A stretch of 15,984 nucleotides of DNA from an uncultured Sphingomonadaceae bacterium (lineage in GTDB: Bacteria; Pseudomonadota; Alphaproteobacteria; Sphingomonadales; Sphingomonadaceae). The DNA lies in NCBI GenBank assembly GCA_938003725.1, contig CALKXX010000078.1:1-15984 (forward strand), in the 5' to 3' direction. The translations under genes and the position numbers were made by a program. The notes below the pieces were generated by a model, which searched no databases, was not told the DNA's origin, and saw nothing but the letters and a program-made list of their open reading frames with translations. The first letter of the stretch is position 1. Every line of letters begins with the position of its first letter. Shown here piece after piece: positions 7,053 to 13,011 of this stretch.

Positions 7053-9155
7053 TTAGACGGAGGTCAATTTCCGTTCTAAATGCTGAATTTCGCGGTCATA
7101 TACCTGAATCTTACGTTTATGTTTCGCGTCCGATTTGTCGCAGGAATTTGCGACATCCATCCGTGCTGATTTCAATGTTTCCAACGTGAGTTTCAGATAT
7201 TTCTTTTTGTTGCCGGCAACCGGTACATTCAAACAGCCAACCAATTTGGCCCATGTCTGTTCGGTCATCACCCCGCGCCGTGCATCATATCGCACACCCT
7301 CACCCAAATTTTTGCACTTGGCCTTCCGGCTTTTCGAAATGCCGGCGGAGGAGAAACCGTTGATCAGGCTGGTGGTGATGAACCCACCGCGAACATTAAC
7401 GACAGGCGATACTGGCGGCTTGAGCGGGGTTGGAATGGCGCTGTTGGCACCGCGGCTGCGATTCACGTTGCTATGGCGATTAGCGTTCATCTCATAACGG
7501 CCATTTCTGGCATTATATACCGTTTGGGTAGAGATTATCTGAGCCTCCCGAATTGCCTCCCGCGCTTCGCGTTCCGCTTTCTTCATCTCATGCTTGGCCT
7601 CGCGTACGCTTCGTGCAACCTCTCTTTGCGTTTCGCGCATTTCGCGTTGCCACTCACGTTCCATTGCCCGTGCTTCGCGTTCGGCTTCCCGCATTTCTTG
7701 ACGCGCTTCACGCTCATGTTGCCTGGCTTCGCGTTCATGTTCTTTCATTTCACTGTGCGCCTCAGCACGGGATTCTTCGGCTTCTTCGATCATGCGTTTC
7801 ACTTCCGCATTCGTCAGTTTTTTGTTCGTTCGAAGAACGATAGTTCGGCCATCATGACGGATGCGATGAACATATTGCTCGTCATTGGCGAAATCTTTGG
7901 AACCGTTCAGCATGGTGATATTGATCGTTTCACCCTCTTTGCTCTTTGACACTGGTTCCGGCCACGCAGGCGCTGCAGGAGTCTTTGGCGCGCTCAATTT
8001 TTCGTAGGATGGGACCATGCGGCTCAGTTTTGTGTCAATTTCGCTTCGCTTCAATTTGCGTTCCGAATCCAATTCGAACGTACCGCGCTTGTTGCTGACG
8101 GTATATTTATAGCCATCGTCCGTTTTTTTGGTGACGAGAACATCTTTGTCGCTGACGTCTACAGACGTGCCCGCGCTGTGGATTTGGATGCCATCATCAT
8201 CTTCCGGATGAGCCACCGCTGTTTCGGCATATGTGACGGTCGCCGTCAACGGCAGGGCAATAACCGTGCTGGTCCCCACCAGCAATCCACCCAGCTTTTT
8301 TCGAAATGACGATTTTTCGCGTTGGCCGAGCATTTTCAGGCGGCCCTTGATCTTGTCCTTTTGCCCCAGCGGACTAGCCAGTCCCAGCTGTTGACCAAAT
8401 GCGGATTTTGCAGCTGACTTTGCAATAGTACGTCCATAAACCGCGCGCGCTTCATGGCCGGTTTTTTGCAGGATACGCGCATCACAGGCCGTTTCCTGGT
8501 CTTGCCGAAACGCCATCCAAGAGAACCACGCAACGGGGTTGAACCAGTGAAGCGACAAGATAAACAGCCCAACAAAATTGGCGGCAAGATCACCTGATTC
8601 ATGGTGGGCAATCTCATGTTCCAGCGCCAGTTCGCGTTCGCGCGGCGCATAGTTGCGAAAGAAATCCGTGGGCACAGCAATATATTTGCGAAACAGTCCA
8701 AAGGCGAGAGGCCCGCCGACAGCCGCCGTCTCCAATATCCTGATACTACCATGATGCCCGACCAATTGACCGTCGGAGATAATATCCTCGCGAAATTGAA
8801 TATAGGAAGCGAGCTTGCTGATGAACAACATACCCGCACCGCCAGCCCAAATGATCATCGCGATCAACATCCAGTCAACGGCTGCCAACGCCCCGGTTGC
8901 GGCAATTTGTTCTACAGCGATGACATCGGGGGTCATGGCCGCAATGGGCGACGACGCAGCAGTGGATTCGGCAATTTCAACCGGCGCCGGCGCTTCCAGC
9001 GTCAACACGGGCATGAACAAGCGTGCCAGCGGGAGCACCCAGAGCAGATAGGAAATCTTCGCGCCAAAGAAATGTGCGACCGGCTTTCGTATCATCAACA
9101 CAAATGCCATCAGCAGCGTCATTGAAACCATTGTATCCCAAAACCATTCCATCAT
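7053..9155 (-). CDS. BlaR1/MecR1-like M56 family membrane metalloprotease with charged-helix sensor region
   Basis: The 700-residue product has the M56 layout: membrane segments near residues 8-22, 34-52 and 90-113, a cytoplasmic zinc-protease domain with HEIAHHESGD (H180, E181, H184) and the downstream ETACDARIL (E221 as likely third ligand), a further hydrophobic segment at about 192-208, and a last membrane segment at 287-308. The extracytoplasmic part is unusual. Instead of the penicillin-binding domain of classical BlaR1 (no SxxK/KTG set seen) it has a beta-rich stretch (about 325-445), then roughly 90 residues of Glu/Arg/Ala-rich helix (451-540) built of EREAR-type repeats, and a Cys-containing end (C614, C641, C672). 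By analogy, signal sensing would trigger cleavage of the BlaI-like repressor. The gene overlaps blaI by ATGA, with GGGAG ahead of its start. Confidence 0.88.
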   Translation of the reverse strand: MMEWFWDTMVSMTLLMAFVLMIRKPVAHFFGAKISYLLWVLPLARLFMPVLTLEAPAPVEIAESTAASSPIAAMTPDVIAVEQIAATGALAAVDWMLIAMIIWAGGAGMLFISKLASYIQFREDIISDGQLVGHHGSIRILETAAVGGPLAFGLFRKYIAVPTDFFRNYAPRERELALEHEIAHHESGDLAANFVGLFILSLHWFNPVAWFSWMAFRQDQETACDARILQKTGHEARAVYGRTIAKSAAKSAFGQQLGLASPLGQKDKIKGRLKMLGQREKSSFRKKLGGLLVGTSTVIALPLTATVTYAETAVAHPEDDDGIQIHSAGTSVDVSDKDVLVTKKTDDGYKYTVSNKRGTFELDSERKLKRSEIDTKLSRMVPSYEKLSAPKTPAAPAWPEPVSKSKEGETINITMLNGSKDFANDEQYVHRIRHDGRTIVLRTNKKLTNAEVKRMIEEAEESRAEAHSEMKEHEREARQHEREARQEMREAEREARAMEREWQREMRETQREVARSVREAKHEMKKAEREAREAIREAQIISTQTVYNARNGRYEMNANRHSNVNRSRGANSAIPTPLKPPVSPVVNVRGGFITTSLINGFSSAGISKSRKAKCKNLGEGVRYDARRGVMTEQTWAKLVGCLNVPVAGNKKKYLKLTLETLKSARMDVANSCDKSDAKHKRKIQVYDREIQHLERKLTSV

Positions 9156-9520
9156 GATTTCAACTCCCTCAATAGCTCTTCAATTTCGCTGATATCCTCA
9201 GCGCTCAATTCGTCTGCCTCGGCAAGATGCGCCACCAGCGGGGAGATTTTACCGCCAAAAAGGCGATCGACAAACTTACGGGAAACACCGGCCAGATAAT
9301 GATCTCGCTCGACCAGCGGAGAATAGAGAAAACGCCGGCCGTCGCGCTGTGTTCCAACAACCGTTTTGGCCGCTAGTCGTGAAAGCAAGGTTTTGACCGT
9401 CTGTAGCGACCAACCCTTCTGATCCACCACCTGATCGGCAACTTCCGTCGCCGTCAACGGGGAACGCTTCCAGAGCACTTCCATGATTTCATGTTCTGCA
9501 TCGCTGATACGTTCGACCAT
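9152..9520 (-). CDS. BlaI/MecI/CopY family transcriptional repressor
   Basis: The 122-residue product matches the winged-helix BlaI family in length and pattern: ISDAEHEIMEVLW (5-17), LTATEVADQV (22-31), WSLQTVKTLLSRLAAK (37-52, recognition helix) and the wing RDGRRFLYSPLV (59-70), then a C-terminal dimerisation helix bundle. Such proteins bind as dimers to ACTACA-NN-TGTAGT-like operators and are inactivated by proteolysis started by the partner BlaR1-type receptor. Exactly such operators lie 32-66 bases before the start codon, so autoregulation is likely. The start ATG has a strong purine tract (AAGGAGAGGGAG). The gene overlaps the receptor gene by ATGA. The inducing signal is unknown and need not be a beta-lactam. 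Confidence 0.94.
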   Translation of the reverse strand: MVERISDAEHEIMEVLWKRSPLTATEVADQVVDQKGWSLQTVKTLLSRLAAKTVVGTQRDGRRFLYSPLVERDHYLAGVSRKFVDRLFGGKISPLVAHLAEADELSAEDISEIEELLRELKS

Positions 9521-9551
9521 GACGCTCCCTCTCCTTGGCGAATCCTGACTG

Positions 9552-9565
9552 ACTACACCTGTAGT
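9552..9565. promoter_or_regulatory. BlaI-type operator O1 (perfect palindrome)
   Basis: ACTACA-CC-TGTAGT is a perfect 6+6 palindrome with a 2-bp centre, the known BlaI/MecI operator core (TACA-NN-TGTA). It lies 32 bp upstream of the blaI start and overlaps the proposed -10 element of its promoter. Confidence 0.8.
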
Positions 9566-9586
9566 TTAATCGACTACGGTTGTAAA
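9558..9586 (-). promoter_or_regulatory. Candidate promoter of the blaI-blaR1-like operon
   Basis: On the minus strand TTTACA (9581-9586) and a weak TACAGG (9558-9563) are 17 bp apart. Each box sits inside one of the two operators, which would give tight repression. The -35 match is good; the -10 match is poor, so the exact box is tentative. Confidence 0.4.
9573..9586. promoter_or_regulatory. BlaI-type operator O2 (degenerate)
   Basis: ACTACG-GT-TGTAAA matches the O1 sequence in 9 of the 12 arm positions. It starts exactly 21 bp from O1, two turns of the helix, so two repressor dimers could bind the same face. It covers the proposed -35 box (TTTACA, 9581-9586, minus strand). Confidence 0.65.
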
Positions 9587-9676
9587 CAGTAGATTTTACA
9601 TTTGCGGAACAGTTATCGGCCAAATGGCGGTCAAACACCACGTCGTTTGTCGAATAAATTTACAGGTTTGCAGAAG

Positions 9677-9695
9677 TTAAAGTGGCTTTAACCAT
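9677..9695 (+). promoter_or_regulatory. CtrA-like binding box
   Basis: TTAA-N7-TTAAC (9677-9692) is the full CtrA consensus of Alphaproteobacteria, and its second half also reads TTAACCAT. The arms form a perfect palindrome (GTTAAAG-TGG-CTTTAAC, 9676-9692). If TTAACC serves as a -35 element, a weak TATCAA at 9712-9717 lies 18 bp further on, placing a start of transcription near 9723, ahead of the two tiny ORFs. It could instead act on the divergent blaI side. Confidence 0.5.
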
Positions 9696-9739
9696 CTAAC
9701 CTGCTGAAAAATATCAATCGCGAAAAACTGGCACGTCCA

Positions 9740-9790
9740 ATGCAAAGCTATGGGCGTTCCTATTGTTTCACAGCTAAGGACGCGAAATGA
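9740..9790 (+). CDS. Candidate 16-codon leader ORF
   Basis: An ATG at 9740 opens a 16-codon frame (MQSYGRSYCFTAKDAK) ending in a TGA at 9788-9790. That TGA overlaps the ATG of the next tiny ORF as ATGA, the arrangement of translational coupling. No strong ribosome binding site precedes it, so it may be unreal; the coupling geometry is the main argument. Homologues are not known to me. Confidence 0.3.
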   Translation: MQSYGRSYCFTAKDAK

Positions 9791-9864
9791 GGGGGACGGC
9801 GTACTGGTCTCCGCTGTCCCCTCTCATTACAAAAAGGTTTATACAACCACTTGCCCCCGCCTAA
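9787..9864 (+). CDS. Candidate 25-residue small protein
   Basis: An ATG at 9787 preceded by AAGGA at a 6-base spacing opens a 25-codon frame that begins MRGTAYWSPL and ends in QPLAPA before a TAA. It is proline-, leucine- and arginine-containing, without a clear membrane segment. A strong hairpin (9789-9801 with 9812-9823) begins at the last base of the start codon and could control its translation. An intrinsic terminator lies 19 bases after the stop. A CtrA-like box lies about 95 bases upstream. I do not recognise the peptide; the transcript may equally be a non-coding RNA. Confidence 0.4.
   Translation: MRGTAYWSPLSPLITKRFIQPLAPA
9789..9823 (+). other. RNA hairpin at the start of the tiny ORF
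   Basis: GAGGGGGACGGCG (9789-9801) pairs with CGCTGTCCCCTC (9812-9823) over 12 pairs with one bulged G and one G-U pair, enclosing a 10-base loop. On the plus-strand transcript this is a stable structure next to the AAGGA ribosome binding site and the start codon at 9787. Confidence 0.6.
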
Positions 9865-9882
9865 ACCCAAGGCACAAAATTC

Positions 9883-9920
9883 AAACGGCTCGGAACTCCT
9901 ATTCCGGGCCGTTTTTGTTT
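9883..9920 (+). terminator. Strong intrinsic terminator
   Basis: AAACGGCTCGGAA (9883-9895) pairs with TTCCGGGCCGTTT (9902-9914) over 13 positions, including one G-U pair, around a 6-base loop. A T-rich run (TTTTTGTTT) follows. No long gene on the plus strand ends here, so it must end a short transcript that starts in 9700-9790. Confidence 0.85.
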
Positions 9921-10013
9921 GTGTATCGACATAGCCGTCATGTGCTGTTTGCATGGCGGGGTGATCTGGTTCAGGAGCGGCTCAGCGCTCATGATGCAAC
10001 CCCGATGCAAGGA

Positions 10014-10181
10014 ATGAACCTGCGTCTTATCGCCGGTGCAATGGCCTTTGGAAGCGGTTGCCTGGCAATTGGGATGTGGCTGATTGAGCTACCGGACGAA
10101 CTGCTTAACTCGCCGCCGGAGCTACCTTTTTCTCGGCCATCAATTCGCCCAACTCGCCCGCTTCATACATTTCCATCATAA
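10014..10181 (+). CDS. Doubtful small membrane ORF, overlapping the grxD 3' end
   Basis: An ATG at 10014 opens a 55-codon frame with a plausible single membrane segment (LIAGAMAFGSGCLAIGMWLI). The last 77 bases run antisense to the end of grxD, where the reading turns proline/arginine-rich as shadow frames do. An AGGA lies directly against the ATG, too close to serve as a ribosome binding site. It may be only the remnant of, or chance reading in, the gap 9921-10104, where nothing else was seen. Confidence 0.2.
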   Translation: MNLRLIAGAMAFGSGCLAIGMWLIELPDELLNSPPELPFSRPSIRPTRPLHTFPS

Positions 10182-10437
10182 TGTCACTGCCGCCAACAAA
10201 TTCGCCTTTGACATATAGTTGCGGGATGGTGGGCCAATCAGAAAATTCCTTGATACCCTGGCGCACTTCCATATCCTGTAGGACGTCTACGGATTCAAAT
10301 CCCACACCAAGATGCTCTAGGATCGCCACTGCCTTGCTAGAAAAGCCGCATTGCGGGAATAGCGGCGTACCTTTCATGAACAGTACCACGTCATTCGATG
10401 ATACCATATTGTCGATTTTTGAATGTACTTCAGTCAT
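10105..10437 (-). CDS. grxD: Monothiol glutaredoxin Grx4/GrxD family
   Basis: The 110-residue product is a single-domain monothiol glutaredoxin: KGTP (22-25), the active-site CGFS (30-33), the WPTIPQLYVKGEFVGGSDI block (68-86) with the cis-proline TIP and the GG-SD glutathione-binding element. Such proteins hold a [2Fe-2S] cluster bridged with glutathione, pass it to apo-proteins, and form mixed complexes with BolA proteins. The upstream gene, 11 bases away on the same strand, is indeed a bolA. The AGGAG ribosome site (8-base spacing) begins at the last base of the bolA stop codon (TAG), which implies coupled translation. It is the last gene of the minus-strand run. Confidence 0.96.
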   Translation of the reverse strand: MTEVHSKIDNMVSSNDVVLFMKGTPLFPQCGFSSKAVAILEHLGVGFESVDVLQDMEVRQGIKEFSDWPTIPQLYVKGEFVGGSDIMMEMYEAGELGELMAEKKVAPAAS

Positions 10438-10448
10438 TTTTATAACTC

Positions 10449-10682
10449 CTATTCAGGAACGCCGGTCGTCAGCTGCAAAGCGTGCAATTCCCCGCCCATT
10501 TTGCCCTTCAGGGCCGCATAAACCGCTTGATGTTGCTTCACCCGGTTCATCCCCGCAAATTCAGAGGATAGAACCTTGGCTGCATAATGGTCTCCGTCAC
10601 CCGCAAGGTCGGTAATCTCGACCACAGCATCCGGGAAAGCTTCCACTATCATGGCCTTAATATCGTCGCTTGCCATGGGCAT
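10449..10682 (-). CDS. bolA: BolA family Fe-S/iron-homeostasis protein
   Basis: The 77-residue product is a short BolA-type protein closest to the IbaG/YrbA-BolA2 kind: GDGDHYAAKV with H32, the RVKQHQAVY helix (47-55) and the C-terminal ELHALQL with H67, the invariant ligand that binds the cluster bridged with Grx4. In other bacteria and in eukaryotes BolA2-Grx4 pairs regulate iron and hand over [2Fe-2S] clusters. It sits between the ATPase zeta-subunit gene (6 bases before) and grxD (11 bases after), so the three are one transcription unit. Two in-frame ATGs (10682 and 10676) are possible; the first was taken because AGGA lies 11 bases ahead of it. Confidence 0.94.
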   Translation of the reverse strand: MPMASDDIKAMIVEAFPDAVVEITDLAGDGDHYAAKVLSSEFAGMNRVKQHQAVYAALKGKMGGELHALQLTTGVPE

Positions 10683-10688
10683 CGGTGA

Positions 10689-11021
10689 TTATTCCTCTGT
10701 CGTCTGTTCAACGAACTGACGGCGTGCTTCGACCATTTTTTCGGTGAGCGCAGCACGAATGCCGGCATCGTCAATATCAACTTCTGCTGATGTCAAATCG
10801 CCCATCAGCTTGCGGACTACGTCCTCATCGCCCGCTTCTTCAAAATCCGCCGCCACCACTTCTTTGGCATAGCTGTCGGTTTCTTCAGGCGTGAGGCCCA
10901 TTTTTTCAGCGGCCCATTCACCTAGCAGCCGGTTACGGCGTGCGGTGATCTTAAACTGCATTTCTTCGTCGCGCGCAAATTTCGATTCAAACGCTTTTTC
11001 GCGATCGTTAAAACTGGTCAT
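10689..11021 (-). CDS. F1-ATPase inhibitor subunit zeta (DUF1476)
   Basis: The 110-residue product matches DUF1476 in length and sequence: MTSFNDREKAFESKFARDEE at the N-terminus, ITARRNRLLGEWAAEKMGL (25-43) and an acidic helical C-terminal half with VVAADFEEAGDEDVVRKL (55-72). In Paracoccus denitrificans and other Alphaproteobacteria this protein blocks reverse ATP hydrolysis by F1Fo-ATPase with its N-terminal segment, like mitochondrial IF1 in effect; strength varies between species. Here the N-terminal segment is intact. It is encoded 6 bases upstream of bolA and 70 bases after the quinone oxidoreductase gene, with a possible promoter in that gap. The acidic helical C-terminal half is the part held to bind a nucleotide in the Paracoccus protein; that is knowledge of the family. 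Confidence 0.93.
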   Translation of the reverse strand: MTSFNDREKAFESKFARDEEMQFKITARRNRLLGEWAAEKMGLTPEETDSYAKEVVAADFEEAGDEDVVRKLMGDLTSAEVDIDDAGIRAALTEKMVEARRQFVEQTTEE

Positions 11022-11049
11022 GTTTGTCCCTTATCCAACTCTTGTTCTG

Positions 11050-11078
11050 AAAATAGGCATTACGCCGGCCGCTAACAA
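11050..11078 (-). promoter_or_regulatory. Candidate promoter for zeta-bolA-grxD
   Basis: On the minus strand TTGTTA (11073-11078) and TATTTT (11050-11055) are 17 bp apart in the 70-bp gap before the zeta-subunit gene. Each box matches 4 of 6 consensus bases. It would let this trio be expressed apart from the leu genes upstream. Confidence 0.35.
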
Positions 11079-11091
11079 GGCTCCGCGCCGA

Positions 11092-12093
11092 TCAATCGGC
11101 AACTTTCACCACAAGTTTTCCGATAGCACCGCGATCCGCCATTTTCTGAATCGCCTTTCCCGCATCTGCAAATGCAAATATTTCAGACACCCGCGGTTGT
11201 ATCATGGCTTGGTCCCACAGCTTGAACAGCCGGTTGATATGCGAGCGATTGGCTTTGGGGTCCCGCATGGCAAAGGCACCCCAGAAGACACCGCATACAT
11301 CACATGATTTTAACAGCGTCAGGTTCAGTGGTAATTTTGCGATACCTGCAGGAAATCCAACCACCAGAAAGCGACCTTCCCAACCGATGGAACGCACTGC
11401 CGGTTCGCTATAGTCGCCGCCAACCGCGTCATAAATTATATCTGCGCCGTTTGGCCCAACTGCTGCCTTGAACTGCGCAGCCAAAGCCTTGGATGCGTCT
11501 TTGTCAAAAGGTGCACGGCCATAGACCACAGTTTCATCTGCCCCGGCAGCTTTACAGAATTCCGCCTTCTCTTCCGAAGACACAGCTGCGACAACCTTGG
11601 CGCCAAATGCTTTTCCTAGCTCTACTGCGGCTATTCCCACGCCGCCGGACGCGCCCAGGACAAGCAGAACATCGCCCTCTTTGATATGGCCCCGGTCCAC
11701 CAGAGCGTGGATGGAGGTTCCGTAGGTCAAGATCAGGGCGGAGGCGTCTTCATGGCTCACGCTATCGGGAATTTTGAAAACACTATTCTGGTCAACCGCA
11801 ACCTTCTCTACCAATCCGCCATGTCCGGTCGTGGACGCCACACGGTCGCCAACTTTCAGACCGGTAACACCTTCACCAATTTCAGCAATCACGCCGGAGA
11901 CTTCTCCGCCGGGCGCGAATGGCCGAGGTGGTTTGAACTGGTATAAATCCTGGATGATAAGCACATCGGGATAGTTGATGGAGCAAGCTTTTACTTCAAT
12001 AACTACCTGTCCCTTGCCAGCGATCGGTGCATCCACCTCTATCATTTCGAGGCTATCGGGACCACCAACCTTTGTGGACATCAATGCTTTCAT
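11092..12093 (-). CDS. NADPH:quinone oxidoreductase-like protein (zinc-free MDR family)
   Basis: The 333-residue product belongs to the medium-chain dehydrogenase/reductase superfamily, quinone-oxidoreductase branch: N-terminal GroES-like domain with ACSINYPDVL (36-45) and PFAPGGEVSG (59-68), then a Rossmann domain with LGASGGVG (146-153) and the GADIIYDAVGG block. The catalytic-zinc cysteine/histidine set of alcohol dehydrogenases is absent. It probably reduces quinones or enones with NADPH in the cytoplasm; the physiological substrate is unknown. The frame extends to a TTG at 12111, but the ATG at 12091-12093 has GGAAGG 9 bases ahead and fits the family start. It follows leuD by 30 bases and is likely transcribed with it. 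Confidence 0.92.
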   Translation of the reverse strand: MKALMSTKVGGPDSLEMIEVDAPIAGKGQVVIEVKACSINYPDVLIIQDLYQFKPPRPFAPGGEVSGVIAEIGEGVTGLKVGDRVASTTGHGGLVEKVAVDQNSVFKIPDSVSHEDASALILTYGTSIHALVDRGHIKEGDVLLVLGASGGVGIAAVELGKAFGAKVVAAVSSEEKAEFCKAAGADETVVYGRAPFDKDASKALAAQFKAAVGPNGADIIYDAVGGDYSEPAVRSIGWEGRFLVVGFPAGIAKLPLNLTLLKSCDVCGVFWGAFAMRDPKANRSHINRLFKLWDQAMIQPRVSEIFAFADAGKAIQKMADRGAIGKLVVKVAD

Positions 12094-12123
12094 TTCAAAA
12101 TACCTTCCCAAGTATATTTGTGA

Positions 12124-12717
12124 TTACACAGCGGCGGGTGTCATCCACGGCTGCGAAGAATCAATCGATTTTTCATGCACTTCTATGGCATCTGATTTCG
12201 CCATTGTCAGGTCAATTTCGTCTAACCCTTCGATCAAGCATTTCTGCCGAAACGCATCCATCTCAAACGCAAAACGGTCCTGAAAGGGGGTCGTTACACT
12301 CATAGTTTGCATATCAATACTGATGGGATCGGTTTTGGCCACTTCCATCAACCGGTCGACAGCCTCCTGGGGCAGCGCGATCGCGAGCAACCCGTTCTTG
12401 AAAGCATTACCCGAAAAAATATCTGAAAAACTGGGAGCGATGACCGCTTTGATGCCCATATCATCCAATGCCCACGCAGCATGTTCGCGGCTCGACCCAC
12501 AACCAAAATTGTCGCCAGCGATCAGGATCGATGCGTCCGCATAATCCGGGTCATCAAATATATTTCCGTCCTGCGCGCGGATCGCTTCAAACGCGCCCTC
12601 ACCCAATCCTTCGCGGGAAATTGTTTTCAACCATTTGGCCGGAATGATAACATCGGTATCGACATTTTTTTGGCCAAAAGGAATAGCGCGACCTTCGACT
12701 TTGTCGACAGGTTGCAT
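12124..12717 (-). CDS. leuD: 3-isopropylmalate dehydratase small subunit
   Basis: LeuD is the swivel subunit that joins LeuC to form isopropylmalate isomerase, the second step of leucine synthesis. The 197-residue product (full length for the proteobacterial type) shows NVDTDVIIPAKWLK (18-31), IAGDNFGCGSSREHAAWAL (66-84), which forms the substrate loop, and SDIFSGNAFKNGLL, all typical. The ATG at 12715-12717 overlaps the stop of the small upstream gene as TGATG and has GAGGAA a few bases ahead; a GTG one codon earlier is an alternative that would give a GTGA overlap. It is separated from leuC by one small membrane-protein gene. Confidence 0.96.
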   Translation of the reverse strand: MQPVDKVEGRAIPFGQKNVDTDVIIPAKWLKTISREGLGEGAFEAIRAQDGNIFDDPDYADASILIAGDNFGCGSSREHAAWALDDMGIKAVIAPSFSDIFSGNAFKNGLLAIALPQEAVDRLMEVAKTDPISIDMQTMSVTTPFQDRFAFEMDAFRQKCLIEGLDEIDLTMAKSDAIEVHEKSIDSSQPWMTPAAV

Positions 12718-13001
12718 CACTCTTCCTCATCGCCGGCATAGCCGTCATATTCGCTGGTCAGGTCGTCATCCTCTTCGTCAAGAATCGGCTCGTTCTCATA
12801 GCGCAATCTGGGTTTGCGTTTGGCCACGCCAAAATCATCATGCTTTTTTACCTGATGCCGGCCCGCATAGATTAATGCAGCGGCCACTGCGGCAGAACCA
12901 ACAGCCGCCCCGACTTTCACGCCGGTTGACCACTTGCCGGATTTCCGATCCTTTGTTTTTTCGCCCGATTTATCGGTCGTTTTTTTCGTATCATCGCTCA
13001 T
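12717..13001 (-). CDS. Small single-span membrane protein between leuC and leuD
   Basis: The 94-residue product has three parts: a Lys/Asp/Ser/Thr-rich N-terminus (1-25), one alanine/glycine-rich membrane segment (VKVGAAVGSAAVAAALIYAG, 28-47), then a polar tail that turns strongly acidic at the end (DEEDDD and GDEEE). It has no cleavage-site or lipobox pattern, so it should stay as a membrane anchor; the charge pattern does not decide its orientation. The start ATG has GAGG at a spacing of about 8. The stop overlaps the leuD start (TGATG) and the leuC stop lies 10 bases upstream, so it is firmly inside the leu operon. I do not recognise a family; the function is unknown. It uses normal local codons and has no sign of recent transfer. 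Confidence 0.8.
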   Translation of the reverse strand: MSDDTKKTTDKSGEKTKDRKSGKWSTGVKVGAAVGSAAVAAALIYAGRHQVKKHDDFGVAKRKPRLRYENEPILDEEDDDLTSEYDGYAGDEEE

Positions 13002-13011
13002 ATCTAATACC

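Noticed and set aside
7480..7800. DNA-level tandem repeat in the charged region of the BlaR1-like gene
   Set aside because: The EREAR-type repetition is at the protein level; the DNA units vary in length and sequence, so it is better described as a repetitive helix than as a tandem DNA repeat.
9750..10181. A single 143-codon plus-strand gene across the blaI-grxD gap
   Set aside because: The frame runs through the hairpin and the strong intrinsic terminator at 9883-9920 and into the antisense of grxD. The two tiny ORFs in other frames fit the local signals better; only its last part was kept, as a doubtful ORF.
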